64,000 bases of DNA from Psychrosphaera saromensis (GTDB taxonomy: Bacteria; Pseudomonadota; Gammaproteobacteria; Enterobacterales; Alteromonadaceae), in NCBI RefSeq assembly GCF_002954545.1, contig NZ_MSCH01000003.1:2333991-2397990 (forward strand), written 5' to 3'. Under the pieces are notes generated by a model that was given only the letters and a program-made list of their open reading frames with translations, had not been told where the DNA came from and searched no databases. Below are positions 16,514 to 25,699 of this stretch, piece after piece (the stretch's first letter is position 1; each line of letters opens with the position of its first letter). The position numbers and the translations under genes are program-made.

Positions 16514-17860
16514 CTAGCGTTGGAATTGGTAAACCGAACCAAGTTTTAGAATTTGAGTTAGTTCATCCAACGCCGCACGAGTTTCTATAACCAATAGTGG
16601 GTCTTGTAAATCTGACTCGCCAAGTTCATCTCTATAATGTTTATCTACCCAAGTATTTAATGTGGCAAACAAAGAGTCAGACATTAAAACGTTTTGATTG
16701 GTCGCGGCTAATTCCTGTTCATTTAAAGCAACACGTAATCTTAAGCAAGCAGGACCTCCGCCATTACGCATACTTTGTTTAACGTCAAAGTATTTAACAT
16801 GTTTAATTGGCGTGTTTTGCTTAAGAAGCTCTGCTAAGTAGCGAGATACCGATTCATTTTCTTTACATTCCATTGGCGCGATAATGGTCATTTCACCGTT
16901 ACCGGTATCCACTAACTGGGTATTGAACAAATAGGTTTTTACCGCTTCATCAACACTGACTTGTTCAGTACTGACTTTTATAAAGTGGAATTCTTTATCC
17001 GAGGTTTTCGCAAACTTGGACTGTATCTCTTTAAACTTTTCAGCGGTATTTAAAAAGGCTTGCTCATGGTAGAACAACACGTTTTGATTACCGACTGAAA
17101 TAACGTCGTTATGAAACACACCTTGGTCAATCACATCTGGATTTTGTTGCATATACACAACACCAGATTCATTTAATTGGTGTAACCGTGCAACGGCTTG
17201 ACTCGCTTCAAAAGTGTGACGGGCAGGGTATTTTTTTGGTGCCGGTTTTGATGAGTCAAATGCATGTTTTCCATAAACAAATAATTCAACACCAGCTTGG
17301 TCGTACTCACCACATAAACGCGTGTGGTTTGCCGCGCCTTCGTCACCAAAATGATCGTTATCTGGTAAATGCTGGTGGTGAGCAAAGTGTTGTTCATTAT
17401 TAAACATGGCTTTAAGAATACGGCCACTGGTTTCTGGCTCTAACGAACGATGAAATTTATTGGTCAGGTTGGCCGGTGTAAAATGGACTTTTTTATCAGC
17501 GGTATCGGCACTTGGCGAAACCGTAGCGGCATTCGCTGTCCACATACTTGACGCAGAATACACAGCTCTTAATACTTGTGGGGCTTGTTTAGCCGCTTGT
17601 TGAAGTACAGACGCGTCGTTACCACTAAAGCCTAATCGGCGCAGCGCATCTAGGTCTGGTCTTTCATGTGGAGCGAGCACACCTTGAATTAAGCCCATGT
17701 CATGCAGGGCTTTCATTTTCTGTAGACCTTGTTTGGCCGCAGATTTAGGATTAGATGAGTCTTTTGCATTACTTAACGATGCAACATTACCGACAGATAA
17801 TCCGGCGTAGTTGTGAGTTGGTCCAACTAAGCCATCAAAATTAGATTCAAAGTGTTTCAT
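16514..17860 (-). CDS. astB: N-succinylarginine dihydrolase AstB
   Basis: A 448-residue enzyme that converts N2-succinylarginine to N2-succinylornithine, CO2 and ammonia, the second step of the arginine succinyltransferase pathway. The family start ([18 protein letters not shown]) and the [12 protein letters not shown] block are clear. The catalytic Cys is 372 in [11 protein letters not shown]. The ATG at 17860 is used: GGAGAAGC lies just upstream, and the frame before it is not conserved. The other ast genes are not in the window, so the pathway genes are dispersed. The upstream region has TGAAT-AAAA-AT half-sites that could be a degenerate ArgR box (weak). Confidence 0.95.
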   Translation of the reverse strand: MKHFESNFDGLVGPTHNYAGLSVGNVASLSNAKDSSNPKSAAKQGLQKMKALHDMGLIQGVLAPHERPDLDALRRLGFSGNDASVLQQAAKQAPQVLRAVYSASSMWTANAATVSPSADTADKKVHFTPANLTNKFHRSLEPETSGRILKAMFNNEQHFAHHQHLPDNDHFGDEGAANHTRLCGEYDQAGVELFVYGKHAFDSSKPAPKKYPARHTFEASQAVARLHQLNESGVVYMQQNPDVIDQGVFHNDVISVGNQNVLFYHEQAFLNTAEKFKEIQSKFAKTSDKEFHFIKVSTEQVSVDEAVKTYLFNTQLVDTGNGEMTIIAPMECKENESVSRYLAELLKQNTPIKHVKYFDVKQSMRNGGGPACLRLRVALNEQELAATNQNVLMSDSLFATLNTWVDKHYRDELGESDLQDPLLVIETRAALDELTQILKLGSVYQFQR

Positions 17861-18204
17861 TATTATTGCTTCTCCATAAATACATCTGGGCACGATTTAC
17901 ATTTTTATTCACAAAAAATATTCGTGTTTATTTTTAATTAGACTAAGTTTTTAGGAATTTAATTAAATAAAAAAAGATTTTAAATTAAATTCATTTATTT
18001 TTTTTACTGGTTAATCTTCTGCAAAGCCTTGTGCCACTAGGGCTGATTAACTTAAAAGTGTTTATATTATACGCAGTTAACGCAAAAAATCTCACTTTGA
18101 TGAAGAAATAGATAGCGGTTTTGACTTGAAGTCGAATAGAATCGCATATATATCTTATTACTTAGTATAAGTACGCAATTTACCCAATGAGCGATTGAGG
18201 AATT
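17861..18204. other. Divergent promoter region astB / topA
   Basis: About 340 bp, very AT-rich between 17930 and 18010. It contains a possible ArgR half-site near 17895-17912 on the astB side and a sigma70-like promoter for topA at 18121-18150. No gene or strong hairpin is seen. Confidence 0.4.
18121..18150 (+). promoter_or_regulatory. Probable sigma70 promoter of topA
   Basis: TTGACT at 18121-18126 and CATATA at 18145-18150, separated by 18 bp, lie about 55 bp before the topA start. The TATATA just downstream is an alternative -10 box. Confidence 0.4.
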
Positions 18205-20892
18205 ATGGGAAAGTCTCTGGTCATAGTCGAGTCACCAGCAAAAGCAAAGACCATCAACAAGTATTTAGGCAAAGATTTTGTCGTTAAATCAAGTGTTGGT
18301 CATATTCGTGATCTCCCAACCTCAGGTGGTAATAAAAAACCAGCTGAGCGTGTGTCAACAAAAGGGTTGTCGGTAGAAGAAAAAGCAAAATTAAAGGCGA
18401 AGAAAGATAAAAAAGCGCTTGTCACCCGTATGGGAATTGATCCTGAAAACGGTTGGGCTGCGCAGTATCAAATTTTACCCGGCAAAGAGAAAGTCGTTGC
18501 TGAGTTAAAGAAATTGGCTGCCTCGGCAGACCATATCTATCTCGCAACGGATTTGGACCGCGAAGGGGAAGCTATTGCTTGGCACCTGCGGGAAATCATT
18601 GGCGGTAACGAAGATAAATTTAAGCGTGTTGTTTTTAACGAAATAACCAAAAGCGCAATTAAACAAGCATTTGATAAACCTGGTGAGTTAGACATTCATC
18701 AAGTGAATGCACAACAAGCGCGTCGATTCTTAGACCGCGTTGTTGGCTTTATGGTATCTCCACTGTTGTGGAAAAAGATAGCTAGAGGTTTGTCGGCAGG
18801 TCGCGTTCAGTCAGTAGCAGCTCGTTTAGTTGTTGAACGTGAAAGAGAAATTAAAGTCTTTATTCCTGAAGAATTTTGGCGTCTTAATGTTGATACGTTA
18901 ACCGCTAAAAAAGAACAAATATTATTAGAAGTTAATAAACAAAAAGGGCAGACCTTTAAGCCAACTAATAAAGCACAAATGGATGCGGTATTAGCGGATA
19001 TAGAAGGTAAGTCGTTCAAGGTTTCAAACCGAGAAGACAAACCGTCTAAAAGTAGACCGTCTGCACCGTTTATTACATCAACTTTGCAACAAGCTGCAAG
19101 TACACGTCTAGGTTTTGGTGTTAAGAAAACCATGATGATGGCGCAACGTTTGTACGAAGCGGGTCACATAACTTATATGCGTACCGATTCAACAAATCTA
19201 AGCAGTGAAGCGGTTGGTGCTTGTCGTATGTTCATCCAAAGTGAATTTGGTGAGAACTATTTACCGCCTGCACCTCTTAAGTATGGCAGTAAAGAAGGCG
19301 CGCAAGAGGCTCATGAAGCGATACGTCCGTCTAGTGTTGGTATGAAAGCCTCACAGCTAGTTGGTATGGAACGCGATGCTGAACGTTTATATGAATTGAT
19401 CTGGAATCAGTTTGTTGCTTGTCAAATGGTACCTGCAGAATATGACGTTACTAACGTAACGGTTACCGCAGGTGACTTTGAATTAAAAGCCAAAGGTCGA
19501 GTGTTAAAATTTGACGGTTGGACTCGAGTACAAACGGCTGTTAAAAAAGCCAATGATGACAATGTTGAATTACCAAACGTAAGCGTTGGTGATGAATTAG
19601 ACGTTACTGAAATTTTACCTAAGCAGCACTTTACTAAACCAATAGCGCGTTTCTCAGAAGCCAGCTTAGTTAAAGAATTAGAGAAACGAGGCATAGGTCG
19701 TCCATCGACATACGCTTCTATCATTTCTACTATTCAAGACCGTGGTTATGTACGATTAGATAATCGTCGTTTTTACGCTGAAAAAATGGGTGAGATAGTT
19801 ACAGACCGTTTGGTTGAAAACTTTACAGAATTACTTAACTACGACTTTACCGCTAAAATGGAAGGCCGTTTGGATGAAGTAGCTGAAGGCGATTTAGAGT
19901 GGAAAAAACTACTTGATACCTTCTATGCAGAATTCCAAGAAAACTTAGCGCTTGCTAATGCTGAAACAGAAGATGGCGGAATGCGCCTGAATGAGCCTGT
20001 TGAAACAGATATCGAGTGTAGTAAGTGTGGTCGTCATATGAATATCCGTACTGCAAGTACTGGTGTTTTCCTTGGCTGCTCTGGTTATGCATTACCACCA
20101 AAAGAACGTTGTACTAATACAATGAACTTAACGCACGGTGATGAAGCTGAAAATGTGTCGGATGAAGAATTAGAAACCGAAGCATTGCGTCAAATGAAGC
20201 GTTGTCCAATTTGTGAAACCGCAATGGACAGCTATTTAATTGATGAAACCAGAAAAATTCATATTTGTGGTAATAACCCAACTTGTTTGGGCCACGTAGT
20301 TGAAAAAGGTGAGTTTAAAATTAAGGGCTACGACGGACCATTAATCGAATGCGATAAATGTGGTTCTGATATGCAGCTTAAATCTGGCCGTTTTGGTAAG
20401 TACTTTGGTTGTACTAACGAGGAATGTAAAAATACTCGTAAGTTATTAAGAAGCGGCGAAGCGGCTCCACCAAAAGAAGATCCTGTCTTTATTAAAGAAT
20501 TACCATGTCTTAAGTCTGACGCTCATTTTGTGTTACGAGATGGCGCAGCAGGTTTGTTCTTGGCGGCTTCTACTTTCCCTAAATCAAGGGAAACAAGAGC
20601 GCCGTTAGTTGAAGAGCTTGCATTGTATCGTGACCGCATCAGCCCTAAATTTTATTATTTAGCGGATGCACCAGCTCAAGACCCTGATGGCAAGAAAACG
20701 GTTGTGAGATATAGTCGTAAGACGAAACAACAATATGTCATGACGGAAAATGATGATGGTAAAGCGTCAGGTTGGAGTGCTTGGTTTACTGATGGTGAGT
20801 GGGTCGTTGAAGACAAACGTAAAAAACCGAAAGCTAAAGCCAAGGCTAAGCCAAAAGCGAAAGCTAAACCAGCCGCTAAGAAAAAAGATTAG
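18205..20892 (+). CDS. topA: DNA topoisomerase I
   Basis: An 895-residue type IA topoisomerase, which relaxes negative supercoils through a 5'-phosphotyrosine intermediate. The TOPRIM domain opens with [20 protein letters not shown] and carries [14 protein letters not shown]. The active-site Tyr is Y324 in [12 protein letters not shown]. Three C-terminal zinc modules follow (CSKCGRHM...CSGY...C, CPICETAM...C, CDKCGSDM...C), then a poorly conserved domain. The protein ends in a Lys/Ala/Pro tail ([20 protein letters not shown]) that probably binds DNA or RNA polymerase. Length is close to the E. coli enzyme. It has its own promoter and terminator. Confidence 0.97.
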   Translation: MGKSLVIVESPAKAKTINKYLGKDFVVKSSVGHIRDLPTSGGNKKPAERVSTKGLSVEEKAKLKAKKDKKALVTRMGIDPENGWAAQYQILPGKEKVVAELKKLAASADHIYLATDLDREGEAIAWHLREIIGGNEDKFKRVVFNEITKSAIKQAFDKPGELDIHQVNAQQARRFLDRVVGFMVSPLLWKKIARGLSAGRVQSVAARLVVEREREIKVFIPEEFWRLNVDTLTAKKEQILLEVNKQKGQTFKPTNKAQMDAVLADIEGKSFKVSNREDKPSKSRPSAPFITSTLQQAASTRLGFGVKKTMMMAQRLYEAGHITYMRTDSTNLSSEAVGACRMFIQSEFGENYLPPAPLKYGSKEGAQEAHEAIRPSSVGMKASQLVGMERDAERLYELIWNQFVACQMVPAEYDVTNVTVTAGDFELKAKGRVLKFDGWTRVQTAVKKANDDNVELPNVSVGDELDVTEILPKQHFTKPIARFSEASLVKELEKRGIGRPSTYASIISTIQDRGYVRLDNRRFYAEKMGEIVTDRLVENFTELLNYDFTAKMEGRLDEVAEGDLEWKKLLDTFYAEFQENLALANAETEDGGMRLNEPVETDIECSKCGRHMNIRTASTGVFLGCSGYALPPKERCTNTMNLTHGDEAENVSDEELETEALRQMKRCPICETAMDSYLIDETRKIHICGNNPTCLGHVVEKGEFKIKGYDGPLIECDKCGSDMQLKSGRFGKYFGCTNEECKNTRKLLRSGEAAPPKEDPVFIKELPCLKSDAHFVLRDGAAGLFLAASTFPKSRETRAPLVEELALYRDRISPKFYYLADAPAQDPDGKKTVVRYSRKTKQQYVMTENDDGKASGWSAWFTDGEWVVEDKRKKPKAKAKAKPKAKAKPAAKKKD

Positions 20893-20920
20893 TTAGCACT
20901 GGTTACAAATATGCGAAATT

Positions 20921-20950
20921 AAAAAAGGCTTCCCACGGGAAGCCTTTTTG
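20921..20950 (+). terminator. topA terminator
   Basis: AAAAAGGCTTCCC and GGGAAGCCTTTTT form a long stem ending in a T-run, about 30 nt after the topA stop and just before the second heptamer array. Confidence 0.85.
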
Positions 20951-20962
20951 TTATTTTGTTCA

Positions 20963-21095
20963 CTCGTCACTCGTCACTCGTCACTCGTCACTCGTCACTC
21001 GTCACTCGTCACTCGTCACTCAAAACTCGCCACTCGAAACTCGAAACTCGCCACTCGCCACTCGTCACTCGTCACTCGAAACTCAAAACTCATAG
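20963..21095. repeat. Heptanucleotide tandem array, 18-19 units (CTCGTCA)
   Basis: Eight CTCGTCA units are followed by CTCAAAA, CTCGCCA, CTCGAAA (two), CTCGCCA (two), CTCGTCA (two), CTCGAAA, CTCAAAA and a last degenerate CTCATAG that overlaps the stop of the flavodoxin gene. The period is exactly 7 bp throughout. It shares CTC(G/A) and length with the array at 11781-11913, but uses different variable triplets. Confidence 0.95.
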
Positions 21096-21530
21096 CTGTT
21101 TTTCCCATTCCTCCAACCAAGGTAAAGCAAGCGTTTCAGGCTCTAACGTTTCAATCGCGTCGATTTTAATCATAGGCAAGGTTTCTTGACCTTGTAACTC
21201 AAAGAATAATTCCTGCATTTTATCACCAGCACCACAATACGTTGGATAACTAGAGTCCCCCAAAGCAATTACGCCAAATGGTTTGCCAGAGAATAATGGC
21301 ATTGTACTTTTTGCCTCAAAATAAAACGATTCAATATTGCCAGGTAAGTCACCTTGTCCTGTGGTTGAGGTGATCACAAGCACAGCATCTGCAGTATCCA
21401 TATCTGCAATTGAGCATGGAATGTTAAGCGTTACTGTGTGGGATTGGGCTATTAGTTTTGTCTTCACCAGTTCAGCAAGGTTTTGCGCTGAACCAAAAAC
21501 ACTGCCACATAGAATTGTAATGTTTGCCAT
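21090..21530 (-). CDS. yqcA: Flavodoxin, YqcA/MioC type
   Basis: A 146-residue flavodoxin with the FMN phosphate loop ITILCGSVFGSAQNLAE and later FMN-contacting loops TSTTGQGDLPGN and GDSSYPTYCGAG. It carries electrons in the cytoplasm, probably for a biosynthetic or repair enzyme. YqcA and MioC are paralogues. Position directly downstream of truC and yqcC, as in E. coli, favours YqcA. Its stop codon falls in the last unit of the heptamer array. Confidence 0.88.
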   Translation of the reverse strand: MANITILCGSVFGSAQNLAELVKTKLIAQSHTVTLNIPCSIADMDTADAVLVITSTTGQGDLPGNIESFYFEAKSTMPLFSGKPFGVIALGDSSYPTYCGAGDKMQELFFELQGQETLPMIKIDAIETLEPETLALPWLEEWEKQL

Positions 21531-21551
21531 TTTGCTAACCTCGGTATTCGT

Positions 21552-22289
21552 TTAATTAAATAAGTCGAGTAAGGGTTTTAATGTATCATCAACTTGCGCG
21601 CTAATAACCATATTTTCATTGGTGATTGGGTGAGGGAAGGACAGTGTTTTGGCCATCAGTGCCAATCTATCAAACTGTAAGTGTTCTCTAGCGGCTTTAT
21701 TTTGTTTTCCATCACCATGATTAGTATCACCAATAATAGGGTGGCGTATGTGAGCCATGTGACGTCTTAATTGATGTTTGCGTCCTGTATGTGGCTTAAG
21801 CTCTACTAATGAATATCTAGTTTGTTCATAACGGCCTGAGGGAAATGGCAGTTCGACGCTTTTTAAATGTTTTAAACTGGTTTGTGCCGATTGAGGCTCT
21901 TTGTCTTTATTGGCGTTTTTATCGGATTTTTTATCCAGTATTTCTTTTAACGCATAATCAATATGTAATTTTTCAGGCGTAGTACCACGAACAACCGCTA
22001 AATAAGTTTTATGTACTAACCCCGCAATAAACAGTTCAGACATTTTTCTGGCAACCTCAGACGATAACGCAAATAATAAAACGCCAGACGTTGGTCTATC
22101 TAATCTGTGTACTGGATAAACGTGTTGGCCAATTAAATCGCGGGTAAGTTGCAAGGCGAATAAGGTTTCACGTTTGTCTATTTCACTGCGGTGCACTAAC
22201 AACCCAGAAGGTTTATCGATGGCAACTAAGTATTCATCTTGATATAAAATGGTTAACTCGGGCGCAGACTCAAATACAACTTTTCTCAT
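21552..22289 (-). CDS. truC: tRNA pseudouridine(65) synthase TruC
   Basis: A 245-residue pseudouridine synthase of the RluA family. The catalytic Asp lies in HRLDRPTSGVLLF, and the motifs LVAIDKPSGLLVHR and LKPHTGRKHQLRRHMAHI are intact. Short length, lack of an S4 domain and its gene neighbours identify TruC, which modifies U65 in the TPsiC region of some tRNAs. The start codon overlaps the yqcC stop by 4 bp, so translation is coupled. The order yqcC-truC-yqcA is conserved in enterics. Confidence 0.93.
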   Translation of the reverse strand: MRKVVFESAPELTILYQDEYLVAIDKPSGLLVHRSEIDKRETLFALQLTRDLIGQHVYPVHRLDRPTSGVLLFALSSEVARKMSELFIAGLVHKTYLAVVRGTTPEKLHIDYALKEILDKKSDKNANKDKEPQSAQTSLKHLKSVELPFPSGRYEQTRYSLVELKPHTGRKHQLRRHMAHIRHPIIGDTNHGDGKQNKAAREHLQFDRLALMAKTLSFPHPITNENMVISAQVDDTLKPLLDLFN

Positions 22290-22612
22290 TTTGGCAAGTC
22301 AGCACTGATCAGTTGATCTAATTGTGTAATGGTTGTTAGCAGCGGTGTCACTTGTTGGTGCTTAAAGCTTTCTTCTGCCATTGGTAAAATGGCCATGTTT
22401 TTAGGTAATGCAGTTTGAGCATTAACAAGATAACTCATTTTAGGGATAAAGATAAATTGTAACCATTGTTCAAAGGCTAAGGTATCAACCGCAAAAGGTT
22501 GCACGCTGCTTAATTGTTCAATTGTTGGTGTTTGTTCGCTCCAAAGCTCAAGTTGTTTTAAGTCTTGCTCTAGTTGAATTAATAAGTTTGAGCATTGTTG
22601 ATAAATAAACAT
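22286..22612 (-). CDS. yqcC: YqcC-family protein
   Basis: A 108-residue helical protein of the YqcC family (DUF446), function unknown. The core is WSEQTPTIEQLSSVQPFAVDTLAFEQWLQFIFIPKM. It is the first gene of the yqcC-truC-yqcA operon and overlaps truC by 4 bp. In E. coli this operon adjoins syd; here about 8 kb separate them. Confidence 0.85.
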   Translation of the reverse strand: MFIYQQCSNLLIQLEQDLKQLELWSEQTPTIEQLSSVQPFAVDTLAFEQWLQFIFIPKMSYLVNAQTALPKNMAILPMAEESFKHQQVTPLLTTITQLDQLISADLPK

Positions 22613-22746
22613 GATAAGAATTTGTAAGCCGTGGGTAATTAGTAGGGCGTAATAATAACATCGGATTAATAATCCATATACGTAATAACCAACAAAATAT
22701 ACAATGCACCTGTATTTAAATTCAATCGATTGCTAAAGGTTCGTTA

Positions 22747-23808
22747 ATGTCTGCTAGTTCTGCTAATAATCCTGTACCCACTCTATCTGCTCTAATGGAA
22801 AGCGCCAATGCCCAATGGCGAGTTTATGATATGGGACGGATAATACAGTCGATATCAAAAACTGATTTTACCGCAATTGAAAATGGTCAAAAACCATATC
22901 CTTTCCCAATACAAAAAAAGGCACGTTTTGCTATGGTGTTTTGGGATCAGGAAGAAAAAGGCCCACAAGCTAAGGCTAATCCGTTTATCTGGTTTTTACA
23001 GTTTGATTTAGATGAAATTGGGTTGTTGAATTTACAACAGCGAGACCATTACATCTCTTTAGTGATCAAAGAACTCGGCAGTAAAATGATGGACTCAAGT
23101 GAGCAGCAGTCAACATTAGATAATCATCCTTATAGCTTTACGCCAGATCAAAACCGTCAGGCGGCCTTTAACGCCAAAGTTAAAGTTGCCCTTAAGCAGC
23201 CCGCATCTATGCATTATGAACATGTTCAGGCTTTTTTTGCCGGACAGATTGATGCCGATAAATGGCAAGAGCTTACTGTCCAAGGTATTGCTGATTTTAG
23301 TGCCAGAATCGACCAGGCGAACAATGAAAAAGACTTGATCAATCATTTGTCTGAATTATCAGTTCAGACCTTGTGTGCCATTGGTGCAACGTTGGAGCAT
23401 GAACAGGTCAGCTTAAACTTAACCAATAAGTTAATTGAACTCCAAGACCAGGCTCTGGCTGAAAACGATAGTGAACAAGTATTAAATTTATTACGTTGTT
23501 TAGTTGGAAGCCCTGCAAAACCACTAGTGTTATCGCAATTGAAAAAATTATTAGCCAGTGCGGAAAGTACCGATGAAACCTTGTTTATCGTGATAGTTGG
23601 ACGTTTTTGGTCGTATTTTGAAGATAAAGAGTTTTTATATCTTTTCTTTGAAAAGGCCGCGACGAATACGAATAAACAATTGTTTGGCGGTTTGTTTGTG
23701 GATTTAGTGGCGATACCGTCGGTACGTGAATATATGTTGAGTTTGTTACGCGATCCAAACAGACCTGAAGCGATTTCTGCAGCAATTGGTACTGTATTTG
23801 GTAAGTAA
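22747..23808 (+). CDS. DUF3549 family protein
   Basis: A 353-residue soluble protein that matches the DUF3549 pattern of Alteromonadales and Vibrionales: TLSALMESANAQWRVYDMGRIIQSI at the N-terminus, PFIWFLQFDLDEIGLLN, and a helical, HEAT-like C-terminal half rich in Leu and Ala. No signal peptide or catalytic motif is visible. It is transcribed alone, divergent from yqcC and convergent with csdE. Function unknown. Confidence 0.8.
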   Translation: MSASSANNPVPTLSALMESANAQWRVYDMGRIIQSISKTDFTAIENGQKPYPFPIQKKARFAMVFWDQEEKGPQAKANPFIWFLQFDLDEIGLLNLQQRDHYISLVIKELGSKMMDSSEQQSTLDNHPYSFTPDQNRQAAFNAKVKVALKQPASMHYEHVQAFFAGQIDADKWQELTVQGIADFSARIDQANNEKDLINHLSELSVQTLCAIGATLEHEQVSLNLTNKLIELQDQALAENDSEQVLNLLRCLVGSPAKPLVLSQLKKLLASAESTDETLFIVIVGRFWSYFEDKEFLYLFFEKAATNTNKQLFGGLFVDLVAIPSVREYMLSLLRDPNRPEAISAAIGTVFGK

Positions 23809-23830
23809 CCAAATACAGTTAAAGATAAAG

Positions 23831-24271
23831 TTAGCGAGAATACTGGTTAATTTTATCTATTATCGCTCTTAGTCCATTTGCTCTGGATGGACTGAGTTGG
23901 TTTAATAAATTTAATTGAGCAAGGTAACTCTCTAAATCAAACGCTTGTATTTGTGCTTGAGTTTTATTGTTAAATGCAGCTAACACTACAGATATTAAGC
24001 CTTTAACAATCTTAGCGTCGGACGATGCAATTAAGCATAGTTTGTCGTTGTTCCATTCATGTAATAACCAGACTTTGCTCTCACATCCAGAGACTAAATG
24101 TTGCTCAAGCTGATATTCAATCGGAAGCTGAGGTAATTTTTTCCCCAATAACATCAATTGTCTAAATTTATCTTCCCAACTATTTTGTTGCTTGAAGACA
24201 TCAGTAACTTGAATGTCGGTTAACGTAAATTGGCTAGATAATTGGGTAACGGCTTGTTGATCTGTTGGCAT
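23831..24271 (-). CDS. csdE: SufE-family sulfur acceptor CsdE
   Basis: A 146-residue SufE-fold protein with the acceptor Cys63 in LVSGCESKVWLL. It takes persulfide sulfur from the cysteine desulfurase and passes it on for Fe-S or tRNA sulfur chemistry. Pairing with the downstream-encoded desulfurase (31 bp spacing, same strand, csdA first) identifies the CsdA-CsdE system rather than SUF, as no sufBCD genes are nearby. Confidence 0.93.
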   Translation of the reverse strand: MPTDQQAVTQLSSQFTLTDIQVTDVFKQQNSWEDKFRQLMLLGKKLPQLPIEYQLEQHLVSGCESKVWLLHEWNNDKLCLIASSDAKIVKGLISVVLAAFNNKTQAQIQAFDLESYLAQLNLLNQLSPSRANGLRAIIDKINQYSR

Positions 24272-24302
24272 TTTAAACTCTTTGTTTTAATCACTTCTGT
24301 TT

Positions 24303-25514
24303 CTAATAATTTAAGACGGCTAATGCTTTTTTTAAGGCAGAAATAAATAAATCTATATCTGATTTATCATTATAAATCCCTAAAGAAACTCGCACAGTTC
24401 CACTTACATTTAGTGCCTGCATAAGCGGCATAGCACAGTGATGACCACACCTTACTGCGACATTTTGCTCATTTAACAAGGTGCCAATGTCAGATACAGA
24501 CTCACCTTCGACGACAAAAGAAGCAACACCAATATTATTACTAGCACCTATGATGTTAACTGAGTCTATTTTCGATAACTGATCGATTAAATAATCATAG
24601 GTTTGTGCATTATTTTTAAGTGCTTCAATAGCTGGTGCACTTTGGATAAATTCTAGTGCTGCGTTTAAGCCTAATATGCCAGAAATATTCGGCGTTCCCG
24701 TTTCCAGCATTGCAGGAATTGGGCGGAAGGTTGTTTTTTCACGTGTGACGTTTTGGATCATTTCACCGCCAAAATGAAATGGCGATATTTTATTTTTAAT
24801 ATTTGGGGCGATATATAAAACACCAACGCCGGTCGGCCCATACATTTTATGGCCAGAAAAGGCGTAAAAGTCACAACCTATGTCCTTCACGTTAACTGGT
24901 AAATGGGCTACCGCTTGGGCACCATCAACTAAAACGGTTGCGCCAGCTTGTTTGGCGAGTTCGGTTAACGATTTAATTGGGTGAATATTACCAAGAGCAT
25001 TGGAACAATGCTGTAGAGCAACGAGTTTAGGCTTATTGGCCATTAATGCTTGGTAATGTGTTAAATCAACATCGCCATTGGGCAGGATATTAACCACTTC
25101 AAAATGGGCGTTTTTTCTAAGTGCGAGCTGCTGCCAAGGAACAAAGTTAGCGTGGTGTTCACTACCAAGTACAACAATCGTATCGCCAGATGATAAGTTG
25201 TTTTCGCCCCAAGCGTAAGCGACTAAATTTATACTTTCTGTTGTGCCTTTAGTCCAAACTATGTCGGTGTGATCGTTAGCACCAATAAAAGCTGCAATAT
25301 TAATTCGAGCCTGCTCGTAACGCGCAGTAACTAAATTTGCGGTGGTGTACGAACCACGGTGAACATTCGCATTTTGTGTTTGATAAAACTCACAGATAAC
25401 GTCCACAACCGACTGCGGTTTGTGTGTTGTTGCTGCACTGTCTAAATAAACAAAAGGGTTTGGTGAATTTAGATTGGAGTCTGAGAATATTTTAAATTGG
25501 CTGCGAATCGGCAT
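24303..25514 (-). CDS. csdA: Cysteine desulfurase CsdA
   Basis: A 403-residue PLP enzyme of the class-V aminotransferase fold that removes sulfur from cysteine. The PLP lysine is K223 in FSGHKMYGPTGVGVLY, Asp197 and Gln200 (VDGAQ) contact the cofactor, and the catalytic Cys360 is in VRCGHHCAMP. Length and the SufS-like Cys context place it in group II with CsdA. It is co-transcribed with csdE. Four GTTAAC palindromes lie 55-115 bp upstream of its start. Confidence 0.94.
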   Translation of the reverse strand: MPIRSQFKIFSDSNLNSPNPFVYLDSAATTHKPQSVVDVICEFYQTQNANVHRGSYTTANLVTARYEQARINIAAFIGANDHTDIVWTKGTTESINLVAYAWGENNLSSGDTIVVLGSEHHANFVPWQQLALRKNAHFEVVNILPNGDVDLTHYQALMANKPKLVALQHCSNALGNIHPIKSLTELAKQAGATVLVDGAQAVAHLPVNVKDIGCDFYAFSGHKMYGPTGVGVLYIAPNIKNKISPFHFGGEMIQNVTREKTTFRPIPAMLETGTPNISGILGLNAALEFIQSAPAIEALKNNAQTYDYLIDQLSKIDSVNIIGASNNIGVASFVVEGESVSDIGTLLNEQNVAVRCGHHCAMPLMQALNVSGTVRVSLGIYNDKSDIDLFISALKKALAVLNY

Positions 25515-25568
25515 AAATATGAATGGACTAGGTCAAAAGTTGTGGCAAGTATATCACTTTGTTTTAAG

Positions 25569-25628
25569 GTTAACATTTGCAATTAAGTTAACGGATGAAA
25601 GTAACAGGGCATGTTAACAAAAGTTAAC
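25569..25628. promoter_or_regulatory. Cluster of four GTTAAC palindromes upstream of csdA
   Basis: GTTAAC occurs at 25569-25574, 25587-25592, 25613-25618 and 25623-25628, with GTAAC at 25601. The cluster lies between the gltA terminator and csdA. Possible operator; no known regulator was matched. Confidence 0.35.
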
Positions 25629-25648
25629 GGGCATTAAACAACAGGCAT

Positions 25649-25676
25649 AAAAAAAGGCAGCTGAGCTGCCTTTTTT
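25649..25676 (-). terminator. gltA terminator
   Basis: GGCAGC-TGA-GCTGCC is flanked by A7 and T6. On the minus strand it follows the gltA stop by about 25 nt. Confidence 0.85.
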
Positions 25677-25699
25677 AAATAAACGATTTATCGTTATCG

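Noticed and set aside
20948-21189. Open frames through the second heptamer array
   Set aside because: They are open in several frames because the repeat lacks stop codons. There is no ribosome binding site, and the peptide is a pure repeat.
21090-21530. mioC as a marker of the replication origin
   Set aside because: The flavodoxin lies in the yqcC-truC operon, not beside gidA or asnC, and no DnaA-box cluster or AT-rich unwinding region was seen.
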